Shown piece after piece: positions 48,331 through 57,425 of a stretch of DNA of 64,000 nt; the stretch's first letter is position 1; each line of letters begins with the position of its first letter. The DNA comes from Acidobacteriota bacterium (lineage in GTDB: Bacteria; Acidobacteriota; Blastocatellia; RBC074): positions 54,499-118,498 of the forward strand of contig JAFDVI010000005.1 of the NCBI GenBank assembly GCA_018269055.1, read 5' to 3'. A program made the translations under genes and the position numbers. The notes beneath the pieces were generated by a model. It ran no database searches, was not told the origin of the DNA, and worked only from the letters and a program-made list of their open reading frames with translations.

Positions 48331-50426
48331 TCACCGAATTGAATTCATTCGCCTGGCCTGTTTCTCAACTCGGCGAAGCCCTGAGCGAATTGGCTCGGCG
48401 CAGCAAATTGTCCGCCAATGCCGCAGAGTTGCCGAACCCTTCGCGCGCCGTCGGCGAACAATTGGGCGCCTGGATCGAATCCGCTGCGGAGCGATTGGGA
48501 TTGGAGGCGGAAGAAGTCGGCGCGTTGTACGGCGATACGGAACAAATGATTTTGAATGCTGGCCCCGCGGTGTTGCGCGCGAACGGGGAGCAATCCTTTC
48601 TGGCAGTGCTTGGCAGGAAATCGAACAAGTTGGTTGTACTCACACCGGATTTGTCGGTGCGCAAAGTTCCTGTTGAAACCGTCCGCGCGACAGTATGTCG
48701 AAAGTATGAAGCTCCGCTGGTTGAGGAAGTCACCGAACTTCTGCAACACGCGGGCATTTCGCGCAACAAATTGCCCACCGCTCGCGCGGCGATTTTGCGC
48801 GAGCGATTGAGCCAGGTTTGGGTCAATGATTGTTGGTTGTTGCGCCAGCGACCGGGAACCGGTGTCATTGCGCAGTTTCGGCACGCAAGATTGCCGAAAT
48901 TGCTGGGCGTATTGACAGGCGCTTACGCCGTGCAGTTCGCGTTGGGATTGCTGGCTTGGTCGGTATTGGGACGAGGTTTGCTGAGCGGACAATTGGATCG
49001 CGGATGGTTGATTGCCTGGGCGATGTTGTTACTTTCGGCAATTCCATTGCGATTATTGGCTGTTTGGGCGCAAGGGCGGTTTGCGATTGGCGCAGGCAGT
49101 TTATTGAAGAAAAGATTGCTTTACGGCGCGTTGAAATTGCAGCCCGAAGCGATCCGGCATCAGGGAGCGGGGCAGATGCTCGGTCGAGTGATCGAATCAA
49201 ATGCCGTCGAATCGCTGGCATTGAGCGGAGGTTTTCTCGGTTTGGTTGCGATGATCGAATTGATCGCCGCAGGAATGGTGCTCAGCGTTGGCGCTGCCGG
49301 TTGGCTGCACGTTGTGGGCCTAATCCTTTGGCTGTTGTTGGCTGCGGGAATGGCTTGGGTGAGTTATCAGCGACGACGCGAATGGACTGCGGCGCGTCTG
49401 GGCATGACCAATGATTTGACAGAGCGAATGGTCGGACATCGCACACGGCTGGCTCAGGAAGCTCCGGAACATTGGCACGACGGCGAAGATCAATCCGCTG
49501 AACGGTACTTGATGCATTCGATGGCATTGGATCGAGCTTCGGCGTGGTTGTCGCTGATTGGGCGAAGCTGGATTGTGATGTCGCTGTTGCTGCTCGCCCC
49601 TGCGTTCGTGAATGGAGCGACGAACACGGTTCTGCTGGCCGTCAGCGTTGGAGGCATACTGCTGGCATATCGAGCATTGGTTCGATTCACTTCGGGATTG
49701 TCGTCGTTGTTTGGCGCTGCCCTCGCATGGCGACAGGTCAAACCGTTGCTTGAAGCTGCGTCAAAAGAAGAACCGAATGCGACGTCATTTGATCCGGTCG
49801 CTGATGCGGAATCAGGAACCGTCATTGAAGCGCACGACCTGACATTTCGTTATCGCGAACACGGCGAAGCCGTATTGCGCGGGTGTAGTTTGCGCATCGA
49901 AGCCGGAGACAAGTTGTTGCTCGAAGGTTCCTCGGGCGGCGGTAAATCCACGCTGGCCGCGTTGCTGACCGGATTGCGACAACCGGAATCAGGGTTATTG
50001 CTGGCGGGCGGATTGGATTATCAAACGCTGGGCGCCGGTGGATGGCGCAGGCGTGTGGTGTCGGCGCCGCAGTTTCACGAGAACCATGTCTTCACCGGAA
50101 CCTTCGCGTTCAACTTGTTAATGGGGCGAACCTGGCCTGCGGGCGAGAAAGATTTCCGGGAAGCTGAAATGCTCTGCCGTCAGCTTGGGTTGGGCGAATT
50201 GCTGGATCGAATGCCCGGCGGAATGATGCAAATGGTCGGCGAAACCGGTTGGCAATTGTCCCACGGCGAACGCAGCCGGTTATTCCTTGCGCGCGCCTTG
50301 TTGCAAAAATCAGAGTTGGTCATCTTGGATGAAAGCTTTGCCGCGCTTGACCCTGAAACATTGCGTCAATGCCTGACCACGGCGCTTGATCGTGCGAAGA
50401 CTCTGATGGTGATTGCGCATCCGTAA
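48327..50426 (+). CDS. Second ABC exporter subunit, C-terminus cut short
   Basis: About 699 residues from ATG 48327, which overlaps the stop of the C39 transporter (ATGA); ATG 48321 is the alternative. The N-terminal 150 residues (LNAGPAVLRANGEQSFLAVL, VLTPDLSVRKVPVETVR) look like a worn C39-type domain with no catalytic residues. Membrane domain follows (about 190-460), then ATPase with GSSGGGKSTL, LSHGERSRLFLARA and LVILDESFAALD. The chain stops at MVIAHP, right after the switch histidine, about 40 residues shorter than usual. Probably forms a heteromeric exporter with its neighbour. Confidence 0.85.
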   Translation: MITELNSFAWPVSQLGEALSELARRSKLSANAAELPNPSRAVGEQLGAWIESAAERLGLEAEEVGALYGDTEQMILNAGPAVLRANGEQSFLAVLGRKSNKLVVLTPDLSVRKVPVETVRATVCRKYEAPLVEEVTELLQHAGISRNKLPTARAAILRERLSQVWVNDCWLLRQRPGTGVIAQFRHARLPKLLGVLTGAYAVQFALGLLAWSVLGRGLLSGQLDRGWLIAWAMLLLSAIPLRLLAVWAQGRFAIGAGSLLKKRLLYGALKLQPEAIRHQGAGQMLGRVIESNAVESLALSGGFLGLVAMIELIAAGMVLSVGAAGWLHVVGLILWLLLAAGMAWVSYQRRREWTAARLGMTNDLTERMVGHRTRLAQEAPEHWHDGEDQSAERYLMHSMALDRASAWLSLIGRSWIVMSLLLLAPAFVNGATNTVLLAVSVGGILLAYRALVRFTSGLSSLFGAALAWRQVKPLLEAASKEEPNATSFDPVADAESGTVIEAHDLTFRYREHGEAVLRGCSLRIEAGDKLLLEGSSGGGKSTLAALLTGLRQPESGLLLAGGLDYQTLGAGGWRRRVVSAPQFHENHVFTGTFAFNLLMGRTWPAGEKDFREAEMLCRQLGLGELLDRMPGGMMQMVGETGWQLSHGERSRLFLARALLQKSELVILDESFAALDPETLRQCLTTALDRAKTLMVIAHP

Positions 50427-50442
50427 GAAACCGCGCGGAATC

Positions 50443-52293
50443 TCACAAGACCTCAAACACTTCCAACGCGTGTGGGATTTTGCCGAACGGGGCCGAGACC
50501 TGCACGCCTTGTACAAATTCGCGGACTTCCAGCAGCATTTCCTGCGCGATCTTCACGCCTTCTTTCAGCGCGGCGGCTCCGTCTTCCGCTTTGCGCATCC
50601 GTTCCAAAATCTCCTGCGGGACGCTGACGCCCGGAACTTCGTTGTTCAAAAATTCTGCATTGCGAAAACTGGTCAACGGCCAGATGCCGGGAACGATTGG
50701 AATACGGCAGTGTTCTATGCGCTTGAGGAAACTCTTCAACTGCTTCACGTCAAACACCGGTTGCGTGATGGCGTATTCCGCTCCCGCCTCGACTTTCCAT
50801 TCAAAGCGGCGAATTTCGTGGTCAAGGTCAATCGCGCCCGGATTGACGCCTACGCCGATGACGAATTTTGTCGGCTGGCCGATGGGATTGCCGCCCGGAT
50901 CAAGTCCGTGATTCAGCCGATTGACCATGTTCGTCAAGCCGATGGAGTCAATGTCGAAGACAGCCGTTGCATTCGGATACGGCCCCATCTTGGGCGGATC
51001 GCCTGTGATGATCAGAAAGTTTCGTAGCCCCAATCCTGCCGCTCCCAGCAAGTCCGAAAGCATTCCCAACAAGTTGCGGTCACGACAGCAATAATGCGTG
51101 ACGGCTTCGATGCCGACTTGCTGTTCGATGATCAGCGAAACCGCCAAAGCGCCCATTCTGGATTGCGCGCGCGGGCCGTCGGGAACGTTGACGGCGTCAA
51201 CGCCCGCTTCTTTCAAACTGCGAACCCCTTTCAGCATCGAAGCCGGGTCGCACCCCTTAGGCGGAACGATTTCGACGGAAGTGACAAATTGCCCATTGGC
51301 GAGTTTGCTGCCGAACCGCGAACGTTCTGCCAAGGGAATGGGTTGGACTCCGGCGGATCGTTCTTCGACGGTGATGGTACTGATGGTGCGGCGGCTGGGG
51401 CTGGTGGCGCGAACGGCGTCCACAATCAGTTTGATATGTTCCGGCGTCGTTCCACAGCAACCGCCGATGAATTTGACGCCGGAATTGATCAGGCGCTTGG
51501 CGTATCGTGCGACGTAATCCGGCGAAGCCAGATACATTTGGCGTCCGCCGACTTCGCGCGGCAATCCGGCATTGGGTTGCGCAGACAGTCGCCGGTTGGT
51601 GTGTTCGCGCATTTTTTCGACGGCTTCCAAAATGATTTGCGGACCGACGGAACAATTCAATCCGATGACATCCACGCCGTCTCCATCCAGCCATCTGTTC
51701 AACCGGTCTGTGAACACCTCGGCCGAAGTGCCGTACAACGTTTCGTACTGTTCGTTGATAGTCATCTGCGCAAAGATGACGTGTTTGCAAAGTTCGCGAA
51801 CGGCGCGGATGGCTTGCTGCATTTCAGCCAGGTCGTGAAAAGTTTCCAGCACAAAACAATCCACGCCGCCTTCCAACAAGGCTGCGGCTTGTTCCCTGAA
51901 CAACTCTTTGGCTTCCTCAACCGAAGTTGGGCCATACGGTTCAATACGCACGCCGAGCGGAGAAATCGCTCCGGCGACAAAAGCATCATGTTGCGCTGTT
52001 TTGGTCGCTTCGCGGGCAATTTGCGCGGCCAGGACGTTGATTTCGCGCAGTCGGTCGTCCAATCCTTGAGCCGCGAGTTTTAGCCGTGATGCGCCATACG
52101 TATTTGTTTCGATGATTTCGGCACCGGCTTTGATGTATTCGCGGTGGATGTCCAGAATCAGGTCGGGGGTTGAAAGATTCAATTCGTCGTAACAGCGATT
52201 GATGTATACACCTTTGCTGTAAATCATCGTGCCCATCGCGCCGTCAAATACGTGAACACGATCTTCCAGGATAAATTCTCTGAAGTTGTCCAT
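50443..52293 (-). CDS. Bifunctional homocysteine S-methyltransferase/methylenetetrahydrofolate reductase
   Basis: 616 residues from ATG 52293; fusion of the YitJ type. N-terminal half: zinc-dependent homocysteine methyltransferase ([39 protein letters not shown]). C-terminal half, from about residue 320: flavin-dependent MetF (EIVPPKGCDPASMLKGVRSL, ITGDPPKMGPYPNATAVF, AEYAITQPVFDVKQLKSFL, VPGIWPLTS). It makes methyltetrahydrofolate and methylates homocysteine. Preceded by a SAM-II-like riboswitch and an attenuator hairpin, so probably switched off by SAM. Confidence 0.93.
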   Translation of the reverse strand: MDNFREFILEDRVHVFDGAMGTMIYSKGVYINRCYDELNLSTPDLILDIHREYIKAGAEIIETNTYGASRLKLAAQGLDDRLREINVLAAQIAREATKTAQHDAFVAGAISPLGVRIEPYGPTSVEEAKELFREQAAALLEGGVDCFVLETFHDLAEMQQAIRAVRELCKHVIFAQMTINEQYETLYGTSAEVFTDRLNRWLDGDGVDVIGLNCSVGPQIILEAVEKMREHTNRRLSAQPNAGLPREVGGRQMYLASPDYVARYAKRLINSGVKFIGGCCGTTPEHIKLIVDAVRATSPSRRTISTITVEERSAGVQPIPLAERSRFGSKLANGQFVTSVEIVPPKGCDPASMLKGVRSLKEAGVDAVNVPDGPRAQSRMGALAVSLIIEQQVGIEAVTHYCCRDRNLLGMLSDLLGAAGLGLRNFLIITGDPPKMGPYPNATAVFDIDSIGLTNMVNRLNHGLDPGGNPIGQPTKFVIGVGVNPGAIDLDHEIRRFEWKVEAGAEYAITQPVFDVKQLKSFLKRIEHCRIPIVPGIWPLTSFRNAEFLNNEVPGVSVPQEILERMRKAEDGAAALKEGVKIAQEMLLEVREFVQGVQVSAPFGKIPHALEVFEVL

Positions 52294-52298
52294 AAGCG

Positions 52299-52330
52299 AA
52301 AAGCCTCGCGTCAATCAACGCGAGGCTTTT
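52299..52330 (-). terminator. Attenuator-like hairpin in methionine-gene leader
   Basis: AAAAGCCTCGCGT and ACGCGAGGCTTTT form a perfect 13-bp stem with a 6-base loop on the leader strand, ending 5 bases before the ATG at 52293. Placed between the SAM-II-like aptamer and the start codon; it can act as an intrinsic terminator or hide the weak ribosome-binding site (GAGG lies inside the stem). Confidence 0.65.
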
Positions 52331-52367
52331 GAGTGAATCTTTCGGTTGTAAGCCGGATTTCCGGCTT

Positions 52368-52420
52368 GGCTCTTTAGCAGTTTTTAGGGTGGAGCAATTC
52401 GCCGGAAATCGCCACGCGTC
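52368..52420 (-). promoter_or_regulatory. SAM-II-like riboswitch
   Basis: On the minus strand the leader reads GUGGCGAUUU, CCGGCGAAUUGC, UCCAC, CCUAAAAACUGCUAAAGAGCC. The order stem, GAUUU, loop, AUUGC, closing stem, UAAA and GCUAAA matches the SAM-II aptamer as I remember it; GUGG/CCAC is P1, and GGC in the loop can pair with GCC at the 3' end as the pseudoknot. SAM-II binds S-adenosylmethionine and represses methionine genes, which fits the homocysteine methyltransferase/MetF gene downstream. Found by eye, not by covariance search. Confidence 0.6.
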
Positions 52421-52439
52421 AAATCTAGGTTATGAAAAA

Positions 52440-52465
52440 GCCTCGCTGCCAAAAAGCAGCGAGGC
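52440..52465 (-). terminator. Intrinsic terminator after tRNA-Ser
   Basis: GCCTCGCTGC and GCAGCGAGGC form a perfect 10-bp stem with a 6-base loop, followed on the minus strand by TTTTT. It lies 32 bases after the tRNA-Ser gene and separates it from the riboswitch leader. Confidence 0.88.
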
Positions 52466-52497
52466 AAGAATAGCAATGTCTAGGTATTTATCAAAAC

Positions 52498-52591
<94 letters not shown>

Positions 52592-52650
52592 GCGACGGCA
52601 AGCATTTTCTTCATCAAGCTGTAGGCTGTCAACCCATCGAACTGCGGCGA

Positions 52651-52980
52651 TCAAGCTTTTTTGCTTCGCTGCCGATAATTACTGTCCGTCAATAAATTCA
52701 GTTTGAGCGTTTTGCTGCGAATTTGGTTTTGAAAGGCTTGGCGCTGGCGTTCGTCCGAGCAGTTGGAGAGTTGTTCGGTCAAGGATTCGATTTCTTTCCG
52801 AAGCTCTACTTCCGGCGGCAAACATTGGGCGTTTTTCAACACCGAATAGCTGAGTCGAAGATCGGCAGGCGTTGAAAAATAAGCTTCCAGGTCAATCGGC
52901 TGCCCTTTGCCCGGCAGGTCGTCGAACTCACCGGCATCCATTGCCTCACGGATTTTGTTTTCGATCAGTTTGTCGAACAT
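52651..52980 (-). CDS. DUF1992 protein
   Basis: About 109 residues from ATG 52980. Matches the DUF1992 (DnaJ-C28 conserved domain) pattern: KLIENKIREAMDAGEFDDLP then GKGQPIDLEAYFSTPADLR. A two-helix protein with a charged helical tail (ELRKEIESLTEQLSNCSDER). Function unknown. Confidence 0.85.
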   Translation of the reverse strand: MFDKLIENKIREAMDAGEFDDLPGKGQPIDLEAYFSTPADLRLSYSVLKNAQCLPPEVELRKEIESLTEQLSNCSDERQRQAFQNQIRSKTLKLNLLTDSNYRQRSKKA

Positions 52981-53104
52981 AAACAATTGAGAATCAGAAT
53001 TCTTGCGCTTAGACTGTCCGTCGTTGACAGAGAGTTCGTCTGTCCGATGTTTTCGCTCGCAGCATCACATCCGCAAGTTCAATTTTCAAGCAGTCGAATT
53101 GAGA

Positions 53105-53674
53105 ATGTCACGGCCTTTGTCAGAAAAGGAACCGGAAGGATCAAACGCGCTTCGTTGCCAATACGAACAGCACGGCGTTGAAAATTACTACGCCCAATTC
53201 AGCGCGGAGTACCGCAACCCGCACGAACCAATCATCGCTGAAGTCTTGTGCGAAGCCGTCAGCCGTTGGAATCTGGATTTAAGCAGTGTGTTGGATTTAG
53301 CCTGCGGCAGTGGCGAAGTCACGTTGGCGATGCGTGAACTTGGCGCAGGGCAGATTGACGGCATTGATCCCTACACAGTCGAAGCGTACCAGGGGCGAAC
53401 CGGTCAACGAGCCGAACCATTCAGCTTTGAAGACATTGCTGCGGGCGCGCTCAACGGGCGGCGATACTCTGTTGTCATTTGCAGCTTTGCCATGCATTTG
53501 ATTGAAGAATCATGGTTGCCATCGTTATTGTTTCATCTCGCCAGGATTTCTGACTCTCTGCTAATTGTGACGCCGCACAAACGCCCGGAACTGAAAGCGG
53601 AATGGGGATGGAATCTGGAAGACGAATTTCTGATCGAACGAGTGCGTGCCAGATTGTATCGGCTGAAGAAGTGA
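53105..53674 (+). CDS. SAM-dependent methyltransferase (class I)
   Basis: About 189 residues from ATG 53105 (MSRPLSEKEPEGS). SAM motif SSVLDLACGSGEVTLAM, second motif QIDGIDPYTVEAYQ, and post-I region YSVVICSFAMHLIEESWLP. Substrate unknown. The region before it, with an upstream in-frame extension to 53003, lacks a ribosome-binding site. The sodium symporter follows 22 bases later. Confidence 0.82.
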   Translation: MSRPLSEKEPEGSNALRCQYEQHGVENYYAQFSAEYRNPHEPIIAEVLCEAVSRWNLDLSSVLDLACGSGEVTLAMRELGAGQIDGIDPYTVEAYQGRTGQRAEPFSFEDIAAGALNGRRYSVVICSFAMHLIEESWLPSLLFHLARISDSLLIVTPHKRPELKAEWGWNLEDEFLIERVRARLYRLKK

Positions 53675-53696
53675 ACCCAACTTTTCAGGAGGAACG

Positions 53697-55334
53697 ATGC
53701 CCCCAACTTTCTTGTTGCAGACGCAGTTACTGACAATTGATTACGTGGTGCTGGTGCTGTATTTCGCAGTGATTTTTGCCATTGGTTGGTATTTTTCGCG
53801 GAAAGAGCGAACGACGACCGATTACTTTCTGGCCAGCCGCGATGTTGCCTGGTGGGCGATTGGGGCTTCGTTGTTTTCCTCGAACATTGGCAGCGAACAT
53901 TTCATTGGCTTGGCGGGCGGCGGAGCTTCCAGCGGAATGGCTCCGGGGCATTTTGAATGGCTGGCATCGTTGATTGTGTTGTTGCTCGGGTGGGTTTTTG
54001 TGCCGTTTTACTTGCGGTCCGGCGTGTACACGATGCCGGAATTTTTGGAGCGGCGTTACAACGGCGCTTGCCGAACGTATCTGGCGACGATTTCGCTGAT
54101 CGCTTATGTATTCACAAAAATCGCCGTCGCCATTTTTGCCGGAGCGATTGTGCTGAAAGCCGTGTTGGGCTGGGGGATGTGGCAAAGCTCGCTGGCGCTG
54201 GTCATCGCCACGGGAATTTATACCGTTGCCGGGGGCATGGCGGCGGTGATTTACACCGAAGTCATTCAAACGGTGGTTCTGGTTGGCGGCGCACTGGTGT
54301 TGATGTTCATTGGATTGGATAAAGTTGGCGGCTGGTCTGGATTGCAGGCTTCTCCGGACGTGCCGCACTCATTTTTCAGCATGATGAAACCGTCGTCGGA
54401 CAGCGATTTTCCGTGGACGGGGATTTTCTTCGGCGCGCCCATTCTGGGCATCTGGTACTGGTGCACGGATCAAGTCATCGTTCAACGTACGCTGGCCGCG
54501 AAAAACATCAAACAGGCTCAAGGCGGAACGGCGTTGGCCGGGTTTTTGAAAATTCTCCCGGTGTTTATTCTGGTGGTGCCGGGAATCATTGCGCGCGCGT
54601 TGTATCCGAATGAAATGATGAAGGATTCCAATTCGGCGTTTCCGTTGCTCGTGACGCGGTTAATGCCCGCCGGTTTGCAAGGCGTCATGATTGCGGCGAT
54701 GTTGGCGGCGTTGATGTCCAGTTTGAGCGCCGTGTTCAATTCCAGCTCGACCATCTTCACGATGGATTTTTACAAAAAGATTCGCCCTGACGCTTCGGAA
54801 AAACATTTGGTGAACATCGGGCGACTGGCGACGCTGGTGATGGTTCTGTTGGCGCTGCTGTGGATTCCGATGATGGGGCGCATCAGCAACAAACTATGGA
54901 TTTATTTGCAAAGCGTGCAGGCGTATGTTTCGCCGCCAATCGCGGCGGTCTTTTTGTTGGGCATCGCCTGGAAACGAATCAACGCGCAAGGCGCACTGGC
55001 GTCGCTGCTGACAGGGTTTGTGCTTGGCGCGACGCGGTTCATTTTGGAGGTTGTTTACGCCGGACAGCCGCTGGATGGGTTTCTGAAGTTTTACGTCGGC
55101 ATGAATTTTCTGCATTTTGCCGTGTTGATGTTTGTGATCTGCGTTGGTGTTTTGCTGGCGGTTAGCCTGGTGACGCCTGCGCCAGCCAGCGACAAAGTCG
55201 CCGACTTGACTTTTGAAACATCAGTCGGCGAAGTGGCTCCGATTGAAGGTCTCGGTTGGCAAAGCAAATTGCCGGTGGCATTTGCGCTTGTGCTGATTGT
55301 GACGGTGATTTCATTGTGGGTTTATTTCGCCTGA
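53697..55334 (+). CDS. Sodium/sugar symporter (SSS family)
   Basis: 545 residues, ribosome-binding site AGGAGG. About 14 membrane segments. Family patterns seen: FSRKERTTTDYFLASRDVAW, SLFSSNIGSEHFIGLAGGGA, EFLERRYNGACRTYLATISL, and MLAALMSSLSAVFNSSSTIF. Close to vSGLT-type sodium/galactose transporters; the following galactokinase supports galactose as substrate. Confidence 0.92.
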   Translation: MPPTFLLQTQLLTIDYVVLVLYFAVIFAIGWYFSRKERTTTDYFLASRDVAWWAIGASLFSSNIGSEHFIGLAGGGASSGMAPGHFEWLASLIVLLLGWVFVPFYLRSGVYTMPEFLERRYNGACRTYLATISLIAYVFTKIAVAIFAGAIVLKAVLGWGMWQSSLALVIATGIYTVAGGMAAVIYTEVIQTVVLVGGALVLMFIGLDKVGGWSGLQASPDVPHSFFSMMKPSSDSDFPWTGIFFGAPILGIWYWCTDQVIVQRTLAAKNIKQAQGGTALAGFLKILPVFILVVPGIIARALYPNEMMKDSNSAFPLLVTRLMPAGLQGVMIAAMLAALMSSLSAVFNSSSTIFTMDFYKKIRPDASEKHLVNIGRLATLVMVLLALLWIPMMGRISNKLWIYLQSVQAYVSPPIAAVFLLGIAWKRINAQGALASLLTGFVLGATRFILEVVYAGQPLDGFLKFYVGMNFLHFAVLMFVICVGVLLAVSLVTPAPASDKVADLTFETSVGEVAPIEGLGWQSKLPVAFALVLIVTVISLWVYFA

Positions 55335-55350
55335 TAACAAATGGTTGAAA

Positions 55351-56505
55351 ATGAATTTTCAGGATTTTCGACAACAATTTCGCCAGCTTTACGGCAGCGA
55401 GCCGCGCCTGTTTTCAGCGCCGGGGCGGGTCAATCTGATCGGCGAGCACACCGATTACAATGAAGGCTTTGTGTTGCCGATGGCGATTGATCGGCGCACC
55501 TATGTTGCAATCGCCCCGCGCGCGGACAGGCTGGTTCGCTGTCTTTCAACCGAATTTCCCGGTCAGATCGAATTTGAGCTGAGCGAGGATTTGGTTCCGG
55601 CCAGGGACTGGGCGAATCACATCAGAGGCATGGGCGTCTGTTTGCTGCGCAAAGAATTCAATCTGCGCGGAGCTGACATCTTGATTGCCAGCGAAGTGCC
55701 CGTCGGCGCGGGCCTGAGTTCTTCGGCGGCTTTGGAAACCGCTGTTGGATTTGCGTGGTTGAAAATTTCCGATCAGCCAGTTGATTTGGTCAATCTGGCG
55801 CTGACCGCTCAACAGGCCGAGCACGAGTTTGTGGGAACGCAATGCGGCATCATGGATCAATTCATCGCCTGTTTGGGGAAAGAGGGGGATGCGCTGAAAA
55901 TTGATTGCCGCAGTTTGGAATCCGTAGCCGTTCCAATAGACCTGAGCAATGCTTGCATGGTGGTTGTCAATTCGATGGTCAAACACGATCTGGCCACAGG
56001 CGAATACAACCAGCGCCGAGCCCAATGCGAAGAAGCCGTGCGCCGTTTAGCGGGCCACTTGCCGGGAATTCAATCCCTCCGCGATGTGGAGTTGGAAGAA
56101 TTCGATCAATGGGCAGACGCTTTGCCGGAAGTCATTCGCCGCCGCGCGAACCACGTCATCACGGAAAATGCGCGCACGTTGGCGGCGATCGAAGCGCTGA
56201 AACTTGGCAACCTGACGCAATTTGGAAAGCTGATGGACGCTTCGCACGAAAGTTTGCGCGAAGATTACCAGGTCAGTTGCCGTGAACTGGATTTGCTGGT
56301 GGAAATCGCCGGGCGCTGCGAAGGAGTTTATGGAGCCAGAATGACCGGCGGCGGCTTTGGCGGTTGCACGGTGAATCTGGCCAAAACCGAAAACGTGGAA
56401 AATTTCATCGCCGAAGTCACGCAAGCCTACGACTGGGTGATGAAGGTAAAACCGGAAATTTACGTTTGCCAGGCTTCCGGCGGCGTCCGGGAAGAGAGTC
56501 AATAA
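55351..56505 (+). CDS. galK: Galactokinase
   Basis: GHMP-family kinase, about 384 residues, ATP-dependent phosphorylation of galactose at C1. Signature GRVNLIGEHTDYNEGFVLPM, ATP motif PVGAGLSSSAALETAVG, the aspartate region GTQCGIMDQFIACLGKEGDA and C-terminal GARMTGGGFGGCTVNLA are all intact. ATG 55351 chosen over TTG 55345. Paired with the symporter 16 bases upstream; galT and galE are not nearby. Confidence 0.95.
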   Translation: MNFQDFRQQFRQLYGSEPRLFSAPGRVNLIGEHTDYNEGFVLPMAIDRRTYVAIAPRADRLVRCLSTEFPGQIEFELSEDLVPARDWANHIRGMGVCLLRKEFNLRGADILIASEVPVGAGLSSSAALETAVGFAWLKISDQPVDLVNLALTAQQAEHEFVGTQCGIMDQFIACLGKEGDALKIDCRSLESVAVPIDLSNACMVVVNSMVKHDLATGEYNQRRAQCEEAVRRLAGHLPGIQSLRDVELEEFDQWADALPEVIRRRANHVITENARTLAAIEALKLGNLTQFGKLMDASHESLREDYQVSCRELDLLVEIAGRCEGVYGARMTGGGFGGCTVNLAKTENVENFIAEVTQAYDWVMKVKPEIYVCQASGGVREESQ

Positions 56506-56634
56506 ACCGCAAACATTGCGATTGCCACAAGATAGCGTTGCTTTTATAATAGCCACCATCCATTAGTAGTGGCCGGGAAGTGCGCGCCCTTATCAAAAAA
56601 ATCCCGGCGACGCGAAAAAAAGACAGAGATTAAT

Positions 56635-57267
56635 ATGTCATCCTTACCAACAGCAGTCACACGTTTGCGGAGGGTCGTCGTTTGTTTGCTGATGTGGGCG
56701 GTCGCGGCGCAAACAGCGCTGGCCGATACGATCACGTATCGTCAATTGCAGCAAGACCAAAGTCGGCAACTCGGCACAGTCGCTTCGACGCCGAAAGTCG
56801 TTCGCACCGTCGAGCCACAAACTCAAGCGCAGGATCAAAGCCAAAAAGGTCAGCAGCAAGCAGGCGTCGCACAGGAAAGTTCAACACATCCGGAATTTGT
56901 TCGTTTGCCGGATGGCCGAATCGTTCGTTACGGTCCCGGCATCGTTTGTGAAGAAAACTGTGTTGAACCGATCGCGCCAGCGGCGTTTCGCGGACCTGGA
57001 CCGGCTTTTTGGTGGATTATTCCGCCAATCGTCGCCGGAGGCATTTTGTGCGCGGTGTTATGCCGTCCGGACAGAGACAACAATCCTCAACCGACGCCGA
57101 CCATTGTCATTCCACCGCCAAGCCCACAACCGACCGCAACGTTAGCGCCCTCGCCAACGCCGCCGCCGACGCAAATTCCGGAACCCAGCACATTGCTGCT
57201 ATTCGGAGCCGGATTGGGAGCCTTGCTGGCCAGAAAACGATTGGCGGCAAAGAAAGAGCGACGGTGA
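56635..57267 (+). CDS. PEP-CTERM sorting-domain protein
   Basis: About 210 residues from ATG 56635. Signal peptide (VVVCLLMWAVAAQTALA), a glutamine-rich stretch, a membrane-like segment (WWIIPPIVAGGILCAVLC), a proline/threonine-rich spacer (TIVIPPPSPQPTATLAP), and the C-terminal signal IPEPSTLLLFGAGLGALLAR followed by basic residues, the PEP-CTERM signature. Sorted by exosortase to the outer surface. Function unknown. Confidence 0.88.
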   Translation: MSSLPTAVTRLRRVVVCLLMWAVAAQTALADTITYRQLQQDQSRQLGTVASTPKVVRTVEPQTQAQDQSQKGQQQAGVAQESSTHPEFVRLPDGRIVRYGPGIVCEENCVEPIAPAAFRGPGPAFWWIIPPIVAGGILCAVLCRPDRDNNPQPTPTIVIPPPSPQPTATLAPSPTPPPTQIPEPSTLLLFGAGLGALLARKRLAAKKERR

Positions 57268-57294
57268 CAACAAACATCAATCTGTCGAGCTTGC

Positions 57295-57332
57295 AAAGAG
57301 CCTGAGATTCTTCCCTTGAACTCAGGCTCTTT
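57295..57332 (+). terminator. Intrinsic terminator after PEP-CTERM gene
   Basis: AAAGAGCCTGAG and CTCAGGCTCTTT make a perfect 12-bp stem around a 14-base loop, followed by CGATTTTT on the plus strand. Confidence 0.87.
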
Positions 57333-57425
57333 CGATTTTTGATCATTGCTTTTTACAACGTGCAACCCAGAGAACCATCCGACGTTCAACAAATAGCATT
57401 TGTGCAAAATCAAAAAGGATCGGTT

